Shown here: positions 16,437 through 24,408 of the stretch, piece after piece
Layout of the letters: every line of letters starts with the position of its first letter
Numbering within the stretch: position 1 is the first letter of the stretch
Origin: Lachnospiraceae bacterium
Lineage (GTDB): Bacteria > Bacillota_A > Clostridia > Lachnospirales > Lachnospiraceae
Assembly: GCA_017464645.1 (NCBI GenBank)
Contig: JAFTZF010000027.1
Location: 1-27,126, forward strand
DNA: 27,126 nt
Direction: 5' to 3'
The notes under the pieces: model-generated
What the model saw: the letters and a program-made list of their open reading frames with translations, nothing else
What the model was told of the DNA's origin: nothing
Databases searched by the model: none
Translations under genes and position numbers: made by a program

Positions 16437-17288
16437 CTACTCTTCTGCGGCAGGAAATTCAAGAGTAATTCTTCCAATTTTGCCATTACGGAACTCTTCC
16501 AGCAAAATTGCCGCCGCCTTGTCCAGATCCAGCTCATTACCCTTCAGCAAGCAGGCCCGGTTCTTTGCGATCTCCTGCAGCATGCCGTAAGCATCCTCCT
16601 GGATCTGAATATTGTACCGCTCCTGAAGCATCCGGGGCTCATGTTCTCCCAAAAACTTCAAAAGCTCTGTGGCCAGCTCCTGAATATTTAAAATCTCATC
16701 CTTGATGGAACCGATCAGTGCCAGCTTCAGTCCCACCTGCTGATCCTCAAACTTGGGCCATAAAATACCCGGCGTATCCAAAAGCTCCACCTGCTTGTTC
16801 AGCTTGATCCACTGGGCACCCTTGGTGACACCCGGCTTGTTTCCGGTCTTGGCACAGGCCCGTCCTGCATAGCTGTTGATAAAGGTGGATTTTCCCACAT
16901 TGGGAATTCCCACTACCATGGCCCGCACCGGCCTGTTCAGAATACCCTTTCTGCGGTCGCGCTCGATTTTTTCCTTGCAGGCCTCCTGGATCACGCCCTG
17001 GATGGCTTTCATGCCTTCCTTGCTGCGGGCATTGATCTTTACCACAAAGAATCCCTTTTTCTTGAAATACTCCGCCCAGGCATCGTTCTGGCTGCTGTTT
17101 GCCAGATCCGCCTTGTTCAGCAGAATGATCCGGGCTTTCTGCTTACCCAGCTCATCAATATCCGGATTCCGGCTGCTCAAGGGAATCCGCGCATCCACCA
17201 GCTCAATGATCAGATCAATGAGCTTGATATTTTCCTGCATCATCCGCTTGGCCTTTGTCATATGGCCCGGGTACCACTGAAAATGCAT
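16437..17288 (-). CDS. rbgA: Ribosome biogenesis GTPase RbgA (YlqF)
   Basis: Circularly permuted GTPase needed for late 50S subunit assembly. The permuted order is visible: NKADL (G4) comes first, then GIPNVGKSTFINS (G1, the P-loop) and DTPG (G3). A C-terminal RNA-binding domain of about 90 residues follows. The start at 17288 gives MHFQWYPGHMTKAKR, the standard N-terminus (283 residues), with AGGAGG 6 bases ahead; an in-frame extension 27 bases earlier lacks support. It lies 10 bases after the upstream lepB and 40 bases before the downstream one. Confidence 0.96.
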   Translation of the reverse strand: MHFQWYPGHMTKAKRMMQENIKLIDLIIELVDARIPLSSRNPDIDELGKQKARIILLNKADLANSSQNDAWAEYFKKKGFFVVKINARSKEGMKAIQGVIQEACKEKIERDRRKGILNRPVRAMVVGIPNVGKSTFINSYAGRACAKTGNKPGVTKGAQWIKLNKQVELLDTPGILWPKFEDQQVGLKLALIGSIKDEILNIQELATELLKFLGEHEPRMLQERYNIQIQEDAYGMLQEIAKNRACLLKGNELDLDKAAAILLEEFRNGKIGRITLEFPAAEE

Positions 17289-17298
17289 AACAAACCTC

Positions 17299-17874
17299 CT
17301 AATGTATATATCCAAACTGCTCCCTGGGCGAAATGATAAACCAGGCCTTGCCCAGAATATCCTTCCGATTCACATTGCCAATATTGGCACTTCTGCTGTC
17401 CTCACTGGCATTTCGGTTATCGCCCAGCACAAAGTATTCATCTTTTCCTAATTTCACTTCTGTCTCAGCCACTCCGGCCTCTTCCATGGGCTCCGTGGTG
17501 ATTTCTTCCTCCAGGGCCTCCCCATTGACGAATACGCGGCCGCTGATGATCTGTACCGTGTCTCCCGGTTTCCCCACCACGCGCTTCATGTGGTAGTGGG
17601 AATTCACATTGCCGTTTGGCTTAAATACCACAACATCTCCATAATCCGGGTCCTTCATCATATAGACGAACTGATTTATCAATACCCTGTCTCCACTGTA
17701 AATAGTTGGCTCCATGGACTGTCCCACATTGCTGATGGTCCGTCCGAAAAAGTACACCAGAATGCAGGCCAGGACAAAAGACAATACGACTCCGCCAATC
17801 CACAGAACTGCCTCCTGCAGAATGGCAAAATTCACCTGTTTCCTTCTTCGCCGAAAGCTTAACCCTCTTCTCAT
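17299..17874 (-). CDS. lepB: Signal peptidase I (first copy)
   Basis: Second signal peptidase of the window, with one membrane helix (about 20-45 from the chosen start), catalytic Ser in VGQSMEPT, Lys in HMKRVVGKPGD, and box E GDNRNASEDSRS. The ATG at 17874 (191 residues, beginning MRRGLSFRRRRK) is preferred. It has AAGGGGA upstream and gives a compact basic cytoplasmic tail, while the earlier ATG at 17913 has no ribosome site. It follows the rplS terminator with no obvious strong promoter in between. Confidence 0.94.
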   Translation of the reverse strand: MRRGLSFRRRRKQVNFAILQEAVLWIGGVVLSFVLACILVYFFGRTISNVGQSMEPTIYSGDRVLINQFVYMMKDPDYGDVVVFKPNGNVNSHYHMKRVVGKPGDTVQIISGRVFVNGEALEEEITTEPMEEAGVAETEVKLGKDEYFVLGDNRNASEDSRSANIGNVNRKDILGKAWFIISPREQFGYIH

Positions 17875-17943
17875 CTGCTTCCCCTTGATTTTAATGCGAT
17901 CCCCCGGGCACATTCTTTTTCACCGGGCAGAACCCCCCTGCTG

Positions 17944-17976
17944 TGAAAAAGAAAAGGGACAATGCAGCATTGTCCC
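17944..17976 (-). terminator. Intrinsic terminator after rplS
   Basis: A perfect 10-base inverted repeat (17956-17965 GGGACAATGC with 17967-17976) is followed on the minus strand by TTTTCTTTTT. It lies 10 bases past the rplS stop and should separate the ribosomal-protein transcript from lepB-rbgA-lepB-rnhB. Confidence 0.88.
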
Positions 17977-17985
17977 CCGTCCCAA

Positions 17986-18333
17986 TTATTTTACTAATTC
18001 TTTTACTTTCGCACGTTTTCCTACGCGGCCTCTTAAGTAGTTCAGTTTTGCACGTCTTACTTTACCATGACGAACCACTTCGATCTTCTCTACGTTAGGA
18101 GAATGCAGCGGCCAGGTTTTCTCAACGCCGATTCCGTTGGAGTTCTTACGAACGGTAAAAGTCTCGCGGTTACTTCCGCCCTGTCTCTTCAGGACAATAC
18201 CTTCAAATACCTGAATTCTCTCGCGGTTACCCTCTTTGATCTTGCCGTATACTTTAACAGTATCGCCTACTTTAAACTCGGGTACTTCTTTTTTCAGCTG
18301 TTCAGCTTCAATGTTCTTAATAATGTCGTTCAT
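17986..18333 (-). CDS. rplS: 50S ribosomal protein L19
   Basis: Ribosomal protein at the 30S-50S interface. The start at 18333 gives 115 residues ([20 protein letters not shown]...), the normal length, with AAGGAGG about 9 bases ahead. The longer frame to 18393 is leader sequence. The family pattern is clear: [23 protein letters not shown], then [20 protein letters not shown] at the end. It has its own promoter (18417-18445) and terminator, besides possible read-through from trmD. Confidence 0.98.
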   Translation of the reverse strand: MNDIIKNIEAEQLKKEVPEFKVGDTVKVYGKIKEGNRERIQVFEGIVLKRQGGSNRETFTVRKNSNGIGVEKTWPLHSPNVEKIEVVRHGKVRRAKLNYLRGRVGKRAKVKELVK

Positions 18334-18416
18334 TTCGTTGTTTCCTCCTTCATATTCGGACGTTCGTAACGCATCTATGCGACAGAGGACCATCTCTTTT
18401 CATCACAACGCAAGTT

Positions 18417-18445
18417 ATTCTATCATAAAAATTTAGGAAATACAA
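18417..18445 (-). promoter_or_regulatory. Promoter for rplS
   Basis: On the minus strand, TTGTAT (18440-18445), a 17-base spacer and TAGAAT (18417-18422) form a promoter in the AT-rich gap between trmD and rplS. The implied leader of about 75 bases contains a CGCAT/ATGCG hairpin (near 18369-18381) and could be an L19-type autoregulatory leader, though I could not match it to a known structure. Confidence 0.75.
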
Positions 18446-18492
18446 GTAGTTTTTTCGAAATCTCCCAAATATTTTTGAACTGATTTTTCGCT

Positions 18493-19734
18493 CTATTTTA
18501 AGCGTTTTAACACCCATATAGGCGTCTTGGCAGGGTAAAGTCCCAGGCTCTGCTGCAGCTCCTGTCCGGCCGCATCTTCTTTTGCGACCCACAGATAAGG
18601 TGTCCGGCCCTGCTGCACCAGACTGTTTATCCAAAGTGTCTCCCGGGCTTTTTCCTCTTCCCAGCCTTCTCTTGGAAGAGGTAAGGGATTTTTCAGTGTG
18701 TATACCCACTGCTCATAACTGTGCTCTTCTGCAAAAACCGGTTGACCATCCACTGTCAGCAGTTCCTTTGCAGCCTGCACCAAAAACTTCTGGTGGAGCA
18801 CCAGGGTATCCACAGCAGTTCTGCCCTGCCCCCGGCCTTTCCGGCATACCGCCAGAGGCTCTAAAACAGCCTTTCCGGCCTCCAAATCATTTACCGTGAC
18901 ATAAGCTATACCTTCTTGGTCATCCACCAGCAGAACGCCGTTTTCAGCAAAATAGCGAATCTTGCCCTTGTCCAGGCGAAGGCTCTCCAGCATATCCATA
19001 TGCAGCAGTTTATTCTGAAGCAGCTGCTTTTCGCAGGCTGCGCGCCGCTCATATTCCTGATACAGATCCGGTCTGCGCTCCCGAGTCCGCTCTATGGAAC
19101 GCTCCAGGCGCCAGGCACTGATGGTTTTGTGATTTCCGGACATGAGCTCCTTTGGCACCGCTTTTCCGTGCCAGATCTCCGGCCGGCTGTACTGGGGGTA
19201 TTCCAGCAGGCTTCCATGGAAAGACTCAAACTCCGCAGAGTCGTCATTATTCAGCACACCGGGCACCAATCTGGAAATGGCATCCATCATCACAAGAGCA
19301 GGCAATTCGCCGCCTGTCAGCACATAGTCACCGATGGACACATAGTCTGTCACCACTTCTTCCAGCACCCGCTCATCAATGCCCTCATAGTGGCCGCACA
19401 AGAATACCAGTTCCTCTTCCCGGGAAAGCTCCCGGGCCAGTTCCTGGTCAAACACCCGGCCCTGAGGCGTCACATAAATGACCCGGGGCTCTTTTGTCAG
19501 CTTCTTTTTCAGTTCTTCACAGGCCCGGTACACAGGCTCTGCCTGCATCACCATACCTGCTCCGCCCCCATAGGGGTAATCATCCACCTTCTGATGCTTA
19601 TTATCCGCATAATCCCGGATATTGACTGCATGAAGGGATATCTGGCCTTTCTCCAGAGCTCTGCCTGTGATACTGGTGGCAAAGGTGCCTTCGATCAATT
19701 CCGGAAACAGGGTCAATACGTGAAATTTCATCAA
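18493..19734 (-). CDS. trmD: tRNA (guanine37-N1)-methyltransferase TrmD with C-terminal GNAT-like domain
   Basis: TrmD methylates G37 of tRNAs reading CNN codons, preventing +1 frameshifts. Residues 1 to about 240 are a complete Trm[16 protein letters not shown], the knot region [12 protein letters not shown] with [15 protein letters not shown], and the C-terminal helical part ending near [11 protein letters not shown]. Usual TrmD length is 230-250, but this chain continues to 413. The extension (about 245-413) looks like a GNAT acetyltransferase fold. DNGVLL-type strands lead to [18 protein letters not shown] (R/KxxGxG acetyl-CoA loop at about 298-305), and the end [16 protein letters not shown] resembles the last GNAT strands. 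Activity of this domain is unproven. The ATG overlaps the rimM stop by 4 bases. Confidence 0.93.
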   Translation of the reverse strand: MMKFHVLTLFPELIEGTFATSITGRALEKGQISLHAVNIRDYADNKHQKVDDYPYGGGAGMVMQAEPVYRACEELKKKLTKEPRVIYVTPQGRVFDQELARELSREEELVFLCGHYEGIDERVLEEVVTDYVSIGDYVLTGGELPALVMMDAISRLVPGVLNNDDSAEFESFHGSLLEYPQYSRPEIWHGKAVPKELMSGNHKTISAWRLERSIERTRERRPDLYQEYERRAACEKQLLQNKLLHMDMLESLRLDKGKIRYFAENGVLLVDDQEGIAYVTVNDLEAGKAVLEPLAVCRKGRGQGRTAVDTLVLHQKFLVQAAKELLTVDGQPVFAEEHSYEQWVYTLKNPLPLPREGWEEEKARETLWINSLVQQGRTPYLWVAKEDAAGQELQQSLGLYPAKTPIWVLKRLK

Positions 19735-20240
19735 TCCAACAATCCTTCCAGCAGATGAATCTGCATGATCTCTTCGTCCAAGTCCACATCCAGAATACAG
19801 GAGGGAATGGCCGGCAGCAACACTTCCTGACCATCCGCAGTCTTCACCACGTACACATCGTTGGCTCCTGTCTGCAGCACATCCACCAGAGTACCAAAGT
19901 CCCTGCCGTCATCGGTCTGTACCTTAAGGCCGATCAGGTCCACAATGAAGTTCTCATTGTCCTCCAGCTCCACTGCGTCCTCTCTGCTTACCAGCAGATC
20001 GCAGCCCTTGTATTTCTCAATGTCGTTAATATCATCAAACTCCTTAAACTTCAGAATCACCTGGTTTTTAAAATATTTTACCTGGGTAACTGTAAGGCTC
20101 TTATATTCTTTTCCGGTGTCCAGCACGACGCGCTCCAGGTCCTCAAACCGGCTCACATCATCTGTGGTTGGGAAAACCTTTACTTCTCCCTTTAATCCAT
20201 GGGTGGATGAAATCAGACCTACACGCAAATATGGTTCCAT
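19731..20240 (-). CDS. rimM: Ribosome maturation factor RimM
   Basis: Assists assembly of the 30S head domain. The 169 residues are full length, with an N-terminal RimM domain ([24 protein letters not shown]) and a C-terminal PRC-barrel ([16 protein letters not shown], then [18 protein letters not shown]). AAAAGGAGG lies 6 bases before the ATG. It overlaps trmD by ATGA, giving coupled translation. A terminator-like hairpin lies upstream, between it and khpA. Confidence 0.97.
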   Translation of the reverse strand: MEPYLRVGLISSTHGLKGEVKVFPTTDDVSRFEDLERVVLDTGKEYKSLTVTQVKYFKNQVILKFKEFDDINDIEKYKGCDLLVSREDAVELEDNENFIVDLIGLKVQTDDGRDFGTLVDVLQTGANDVYVVKTADGQEVLLPAIPSCILDVDLDEEIMQIHLLEGLLD

Positions 20241-20298
20241 ACCTGCCTCCTTTTCTCCCCTAAGGGAATGCTTCCAGCCGGGTCCTTGCCCCGAATGG

Positions 20299-20324
20299 AA
20301 AAACAGCGGGTGTTTCCACCCGCT
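20299..20324 (-). terminator. Internal terminator or attenuator between khpA and rimM
   Basis: An 8-base perfect GC-rich stem (20305-20312 AGCGGGTG with 20317-20324, TTTC loop) is followed on the minus strand by GTTTTTCC. No promoter-like sequence is visible between it and the rimM start, so rimM-trmD probably rely on read-through. The hairpin would then lower their expression relative to rpsP. Confidence 0.75.
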
Positions 20325-20366
20325 TTTCTATTTCCTGTGTGCAGATCCTCTGACGGACTCTGCTTC

Positions 20367-20597
20367 TTACTGCAGTATTTCTACTACAACTTTTCTTTCT
20401 TCCTTTGATGCTGCTGCCTTTACAACGCAGCGAATGGCTTTGGCAATCCGGCCCTGTTTGCCGATCACCTTACCCATGTCAGAGGGCGCCACGCGAAGCT
20501 CAACAAGAATTGTTTTTTCATTCTCTGTCTCTGTAACAACAACTTCTTCCGGATGCTCTACCAGTGATTTCGCAATCACTTCTACTAATTCTTTCAT
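20367..20597 (-). CDS. khpA: KH-domain RNA-binding protein KhpA (YlqC)
   Basis: Small RNA-binding protein of 76 residues, essentially a single KH domain with the GxxG loop as GKQG in GKVIGKQGRIAKAIR. In other Firmicutes it forms a complex with KhpB/EloR and affects cell elongation and sRNA biology. It follows rpsP by 34 bases, its usual place. CGGAGG precedes the ATG. Confidence 0.95.
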   Translation of the reverse strand: MKELVEVIAKSLVEHPEEVVVTETENEKTILVELRVAPSDMGKVIGKQGRIAKAIRCVVKAAASKEERKVVVEILQ

Positions 20598-20631
20598 TTG
20601 CCACCTCCGAATGTGGTTGTTTCAGGGTTGA

Positions 20632-20877
20632 TTATTTCTCAATACCAGCTGCTTTCAGGATCTTGCCAACAACTTCTGTGGGCTGTGCGCCGTTGTTAAG
20701 CCATCTCTTAGCTGCTTCCTCATCTACCTTGAAGGTGCTGGGATCGGTGCTGGGATCATAAGTACCAATTTCCTCGATGAACTTGCCATCTCTGGGGGAT
20801 CTGGAATCTGCAACTACGATTCTATAAAAAGGTGCTTTCTTCTGACCCATTCTCTTTAATCTGATTTTAACTGCCAT
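20632..20877 (-). CDS. rpsP: 30S ribosomal protein S16
   Basis: Ribosomal protein of 81 residues. [26 protein letters not shown] is the diagnostic N-terminus, followed by [29 protein letters not shown] lies 9 bases before the ATG. It is located 42 bases after ffh, as in most Firmicutes. Confidence 0.98.
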   Translation of the reverse strand: MAVKIRLKRMGQKKAPFYRIVVADSRSPRDGKFIEEIGTYDPSTDPSTFKVDEEAAKRWLNNGAQPTEVVGKILKAAGIEK

Positions 20878-20919
20878 GTTACTTTACCTCCATAATATAA
20901 ATTTATTATTGCTTTTTAT

Positions 20920-22263
20920 TTAAAAAGGAAATTTGAATCTTCCTTTTTTACCATGTCTGCCGCCCATCATCTGGGGCATCTGTTTCATGAGCTTTCTGCT
21001 CTGCTCAAACTGTTTTACCAGCCGGTTCACCTCTGCGATATCCACGCCTGCACCTCTGGCAATGCGGTGCTTCCGGGAAGGATTCAGCACCTTGGGATTG
21101 CTGCGCTCCTGGGGTGTCATGGAAAGGATAATGGCTTCGATGCGGGTCATCTTCTTCTCATCGATGGCGGATTCCAGATCCTTCATCTGAGCTCCCATAC
21201 CCGGCATCATGGCCAGTACAGAACCAAGTCCACCCATCTTCTTCATCTGGTTCATGCTCTCCAGATAATCGTTGAAGTCGAACTGGTTTTTCTTCATCTT
21301 CTGGGCCATTTCTTTGGCTTTGTCCTCATCCACCTGCTCCTGAGCCTTCTCGATGAGACTTAACACATCTCCCATACCCAGGATCCGGGATGCCATACGA
21401 TCCGGATAAAACTGCTCCAGGTCGGACAATTTCTCACCCATACCTACATAGAGAATGGGTCTGCCGGTCACTGCCTTAATGGAAAGTGCAGCACCGCCTC
21501 TGGTGTCACCATCCAGCTTGGTAAGAATGACGCCGTCAATACCAATCTTCTCATGGAAGGATGTAGCCACATTCACCGCATCCTGACCTGTCATGGCATC
21601 GACTGTCAAAAGAGCCTGGTCAATATTCAGATTTTCTTTGATCTCGATGAGCTCATTCATCATGTCCTCATCTACATGAAGGCGTCCGGCGGTATCCAGG
21701 ATCACCACATTGTGTCCGGTCTTGCGGGCATGCTCATAAGCTGCCTTGGCAATATCCACAGGCTTGTGGCCATCTCCCATAGTGAAGACCTCTACGCCCT
21801 GCTTCTCTCCGTTTACCTGCAGCTGCTTGATGGCTGCGGGCCGGTAAATGTCGCAGGCTACCAGCAAAGGCTTGTACTTTTTCCTCAGCTTGCCGGCCAG
21901 CTTCGCCGCTGTGGTGGTCTTGCCTGCACCCTGAAGACCCATCATCATAATGACGGAGATCTCGTTGCTGGGACGAAGCTTCAGCTCTGTGGTCTCAGAA
22001 CCCATCAGGCTGACCATTTCTTCATTTACGATCTTTATAACCATCTGTCCCGGCGTCAGACTGTTCATCACATCTGCGCCTACAGCTCTTTCCTCTACGG
22101 CTTTGACAAACTGCTTCACTACCTTGAAGCTGACGTCCGCTTCCAGAAGGGCCATCTTTACTTCCTTCAAAGAAGCTTTTACATCCGCCTCTGTCAATCT
22201 GCCCTTGCTGCGCAGGTTCTTAAACACGCTTTGCAGTTTGTCGGATAAACTCTCAAATGCCAT
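20920..22263 (-). CDS. ffh: Signal recognition particle GTPase Ffh
   Basis: Protein subunit of the SRP. It binds signal sequences and 4.5S/6S-type SRP RNA and docks with FtsY. The 447 residues comprise an N domain, then the NG GTPase (GLQGAGKTTTAAKL, DTAGRLHVDEDMM, TKLDGDTRGG), then a methionine-rich M domain (from about 300, ending in a basic GGRHGKKGRFKFPF tail). It is 38 bases downstream of ylxM. No SRP RNA gene was recognised in the window. Confidence 0.98.
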   Translation of the reverse strand: MAFESLSDKLQSVFKNLRSKGRLTEADVKASLKEVKMALLEADVSFKVVKQFVKAVEERAVGADVMNSLTPGQMVIKIVNEEMVSLMGSETTELKLRPSNEISVIMMMGLQGAGKTTTAAKLAGKLRKKYKPLLVACDIYRPAAIKQLQVNGEKQGVEVFTMGDGHKPVDIAKAAYEHARKTGHNVVILDTAGRLHVDEDMMNELIEIKENLNIDQALLTVDAMTGQDAVNVATSFHEKIGIDGVILTKLDGDTRGGAALSIKAVTGRPILYVGMGEKLSDLEQFYPDRMASRILGMGDVLSLIEKAQEQVDEDKAKEMAQKMKKNQFDFNDYLESMNQMKKMGGLGSVLAMMPGMGAQMKDLESAIDEKKMTRIEAIILSMTPQERSNPKVLNPSRKHRIARGAGVDIAEVNRLVKQFEQSRKLMKQMPQMMGGRHGKKGRFKFPF

Positions 22264-22301
22264 CTATCTGATTCCTCAATCTGTCTTAGTCTTGTGAGCC
22301 C

Positions 22302-22634
22302 CTACAGCTGCTCCAGAATCCCCTGCAGCTTCTGCAGGAGCTGCCCCTTGTCCATCCGCTCACTGCTGTGAAGGGAGCCCTCTATCTCCTGAATCTGCTC
22401 CTTAATGGACAAAAACTTCTCCACCAGATGCAGCTTCTCCTCGTAATCCTGTAAAATCTTGTTGCAGCGCTTGATCAGATCGTGAACACCCTGGCGGCTG
22501 ATCCCCCGCTCCTGGGCAATCTCACTGAAGGAATAATCATTCAGCACCACATCTTCGTATATCTCCTTCTGATGCTCTGTCAGAAGTTCTCCATAAAAAT
22601 CATAGAGCAAAGTCTGCTCCAAAATCTTTTCCAT
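22302..22634 (-). CDS. ylxM: YlxM family DNA-binding protein, SRP-associated
   Basis: Small helix-turn-helix protein of 110 residues usually encoded just ahead of ffh, and linked to SRP function in Gram-positives. A sigma-70 region 4-like HTH is visible: VVLNDYSFSEIAQERGISRQGVHDLIKR. A C-terminal coiled segment (about 65-110) follows. The ribosome site (AAGGTGAG) is modest. It is first in the operon, with its own promoter; ftsY, often upstream, is absent here. Confidence 0.93.
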   Translation of the reverse strand: MEKILEQTLLYDFYGELLTEHQKEIYEDVVLNDYSFSEIAQERGISRQGVHDLIKRCNKILQDYEEKLHLVEKFLSIKEQIQEIEGSLHSSERMDKGQLLQKLQGILEQL

Positions 22635-22651
22635 CGTTACTCACCTTGGTT

Positions 22652-22680
22652 ATCTTACATGACGCGAAAGTGTTTGTCAA
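22652..22680 (-). promoter_or_regulatory. Promoter for the ylxM-ffh-rpsP operon
   Basis: On the minus strand, TTGACA (22675-22680), a 17-base spacer and TAAGAT (22652-22657) lie 18 bases ahead of the ylxM start. Transcription therefore begins within about 10-12 bases of the start codon, giving a very short leader. Confidence 0.85.
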
Positions 22681-22724
22681 GTGTTTTTTCTTGACAATAT
22701 GTGAAATTTTTATAAAATCTTTGG

Positions 22725-22761
22725 ACAAAAAAAGATACCCTGCCGCAAAGCACAGTATCTT
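22725..22761 (-). terminator. Terminator after the flavin reductase-rubredoxin gene
   Basis: AAGATAC (22732-22738) pairs with GTATCTT (22755-22761), with an inner TGC/GCA pair. On the minus strand the stem is followed by a run of seven T. It separates the fabG-like operon from ylxM-ffh. Confidence 0.8.
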
Positions 22762-22780
22762 CCTTTATTCATGATAAAAT

Positions 22781-23428
22781 CTAAACCTCTTTGGTGAAAT
22801 ACCGGGCACTGACGCCGCAGATGGGGCACTTAAAATCTTCCGGAAGGGATTCTCCCTTATGAACGTAACCACAGATATTGCACCGGTACTGAGCTTCTCT
22901 CTTTTCCGGACCAGCGGGCTCCTTTCCCTCCTCGGGCAGATAGGTGGGTGCATTCTTGGAGCTCTTTCCCTTGATCACATTGTGGTAGTAGGCGTAGGTC
23001 ATTGGCGGCTCCTTCTTCAGGACCTCTCCTTCCACCACTTCCCCCAGGAACACCGTATGGGTGCTGGTTTCCATGGTGTCGATGACCTTGCACACTACAT
23101 AGCCGCAGGCATCCAGGAGAACCGGCACTCCTGCACTCATTTTATAGGAAACGCCTTCAAATTTGTCCGCATCTTTACCGCTGCAAAAACCAAAGCCTCC
23201 AATCAGTCCTGCATCCGACTTCTCAGATAAGATGGAGCAGCTGAAATAGCCGGATCTGGCAATACAGCCGTTGGTGTAGTTGTCGTGATTGATACTGACA
23301 GCCACAGTGGCCGGACTGGATGTGATCTGCATGACACTGTTGGCAGTGCAGCCTGTGGGCCGCTCTCCGTCCAGACTGCCGATCACATATACACCGTATG
23401 ATAAACTTCTGAAAACATTCTTATCCAT
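22781..23428 (-). CDS. Flavin reductase domain fused to rubredoxin
   Basis: 215-residue redox protein. Residues 1 to about 155 are a flavin reductase-like FMN-binding split barrel (MDKNVFRSLSYGVYVIGS, then TGCTANSVMQITSSPATVAVSI). Residues 181-210 are a short rubredoxin with iron ligands C183, C186, C201 and C204. The 14-residue gap between the pairs matches rubrerythrin-type rubredoxins. This resembles Hrb (high-molecular-weight rubredoxin) of acetogens, which passes electrons from NADH to flavodiiron proteins for NO/O2 reduction; that partner is not in the window. AAGGAG precedes the ATG. It follows the SDR gene by 37 bases in one operon. Confidence 0.88.
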   Translation of the reverse strand: MDKNVFRSLSYGVYVIGSLDGERPTGCTANSVMQITSSPATVAVSINHDNYTNGCIARSGYFSCSILSEKSDAGLIGGFGFCSGKDADKFEGVSYKMSAGVPVLLDACGYVVCKVIDTMETSTHTVFLGEVVEGEVLKKEPPMTYAYYHNVIKGKSSKNAPTYLPEEGKEPAGPEKREAQYRCNICGYVHKGESLPEDFKCPICGVSARYFTKEV

Positions 23429-23465
23429 ACTGTATTTTCTCCTTCTGCATTAATTGATTCGATAA

Positions 23466-24209
23466 TTAGTTCATGGCGGCTCCATCCACAGAGAGAACTT
23501 CGCCTGTCACATAGGATGCCAGGTCACTTGCCAGGTACAAAAATGCATTTGCCACATCCTGGGGCTCGCCCACTCTCCTCAATGGAATGGTGGCGATCAG
23601 GGGCTGAATAACGGAATCCGGCAGAGCTGCAACCATGTCTGTGCGGGTCACACCGGGCGCCACTGCGTTCACACGGATATTGTCCTTGCCCAGCTCTCGT
23701 GCCAGGGATTTGGTCAGACCGTTTACTGCAAACTTAGAAACCGGGTAGGCCACGCCTGCAGACTGCCCGTAAAGACTTACCATGGAACTGGTGTTGATGA
23801 TCACACCGCCGCCCTGCTCCTTCATGATGCGGGCTGCCGCCTGGGCACAATAGAAGGTGCTGTGTACATTTAAGTCCACGGTCTTTACAAAATCCTCCGG
23901 TTTGTAGTTATACAGACTGTCCCGGGCGGATACGCCTGCGTTGTTGGCCAGAATGTCCAGGCTGCCGTAGGTCTCTTTTACCTGGTCAAATACCTTAGCG
24001 ATCTCCTCCGGCTTATTCAGATCCGGCCAGAATCCCACTACCGGCCACTTGGGGTTTTCTTCTCGCAACTTCTGCAGGGCATTCTCTACGGTCTCCTGAC
24101 GGGACCCAAGCAGCGCCACCTTCGCACCATTCTGTAAAAACGTTCTAACGATTGCAAATCCAATCCCTCTGGTTCCACCTGTCACAACTGCTACTTTTCC
24201 TTTTAACAT
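23466..24209 (-). CDS. SDR-family oxidoreductase (FabG-like)
   Basis: 247-residue classical short-chain dehydrogenase/reductase. It has a cofactor loop TGGTRGIGFA (residues 9-18), NNAG (about 90-93), a catalytic Ser in INTSSMVSLYGQ and YPVSK (YxxxK). Similarity to 3-oxoacyl-ACP reductase is evident, but no other fatty-acid genes are nearby, so the substrate is open. It could be a steroid, sugar-alcohol or acyl-thioester reductase. The loop lacks an obvious NADPH-specific Arg pair except R12, so NAD(H) or NADP(H) is undecided. It is first in a two-gene operon with the flavin reductase-rubredoxin, from a consensus promoter. Confidence 0.88.
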   Translation of the reverse strand: MLKGKVAVVTGGTRGIGFAIVRTFLQNGAKVALLGSRQETVENALQKLREENPKWPVVGFWPDLNKPEEIAKVFDQVKETYGSLDILANNAGVSARDSLYNYKPEDFVKTVDLNVHSTFYCAQAAARIMKEQGGGVIINTSSMVSLYGQSAGVAYPVSKFAVNGLTKSLARELGKDNIRVNAVAPGVTRTDMVAALPDSVIQPLIATIPLRRVGEPQDVANAFLYLASDLASYVTGEVLSVDGAAMN

Positions 24210-24264
24210 ATGCTTTCCTCCTGTAATTATATTTCATTGATTAATATTAATAATTGTTACTATT

Positions 24265-24293
24265 ATTATATTTATCTTGGCATTTTTTGTCAA
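24265..24293 (-). promoter_or_regulatory. Consensus promoter for the SDR/flavin reductase operon
   Basis: On the minus strand, TTGACA (24288-24293), a 17-base spacer and TATAAT (24265-24270) match the SigA consensus at all twelve positions. Such a promoter suggests high constitutive transcription unless a repressor acts. Confidence 0.92.
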
Positions 24294-24365
24294 GAGTTTT
24301 TTTATAAAATATATCCTTGTTTTCTCTTTTTATGTAAAAAACAAAAACTCCCACAAAGCTGTTTC

Positions 24366-24389
24366 TCAAAAACAACTCCGCAGGAGCTT
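24366..24389 (-). terminator. Possible terminator after the flavodoxin-like gene
   Basis: A short stem on the minus strand (AAGCTCC/GGAGTT around TGC, 24374-24389, one G-U pair) is followed by GTTTTTG. It is the only terminator candidate between the flavodoxin stop and the SDR promoter, and is weaker than the others in this window. Confidence 0.5.
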
Positions 24390-24408
24390 TTCTCATCTTG
24401 ATTTTCTA

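Noticed and set aside
23466..24209. Naming the SDR fabG
   Set aside because: Sequence supports an SDR, but there is no fatty-acid gene context, and many SDRs of other specificity look the same.
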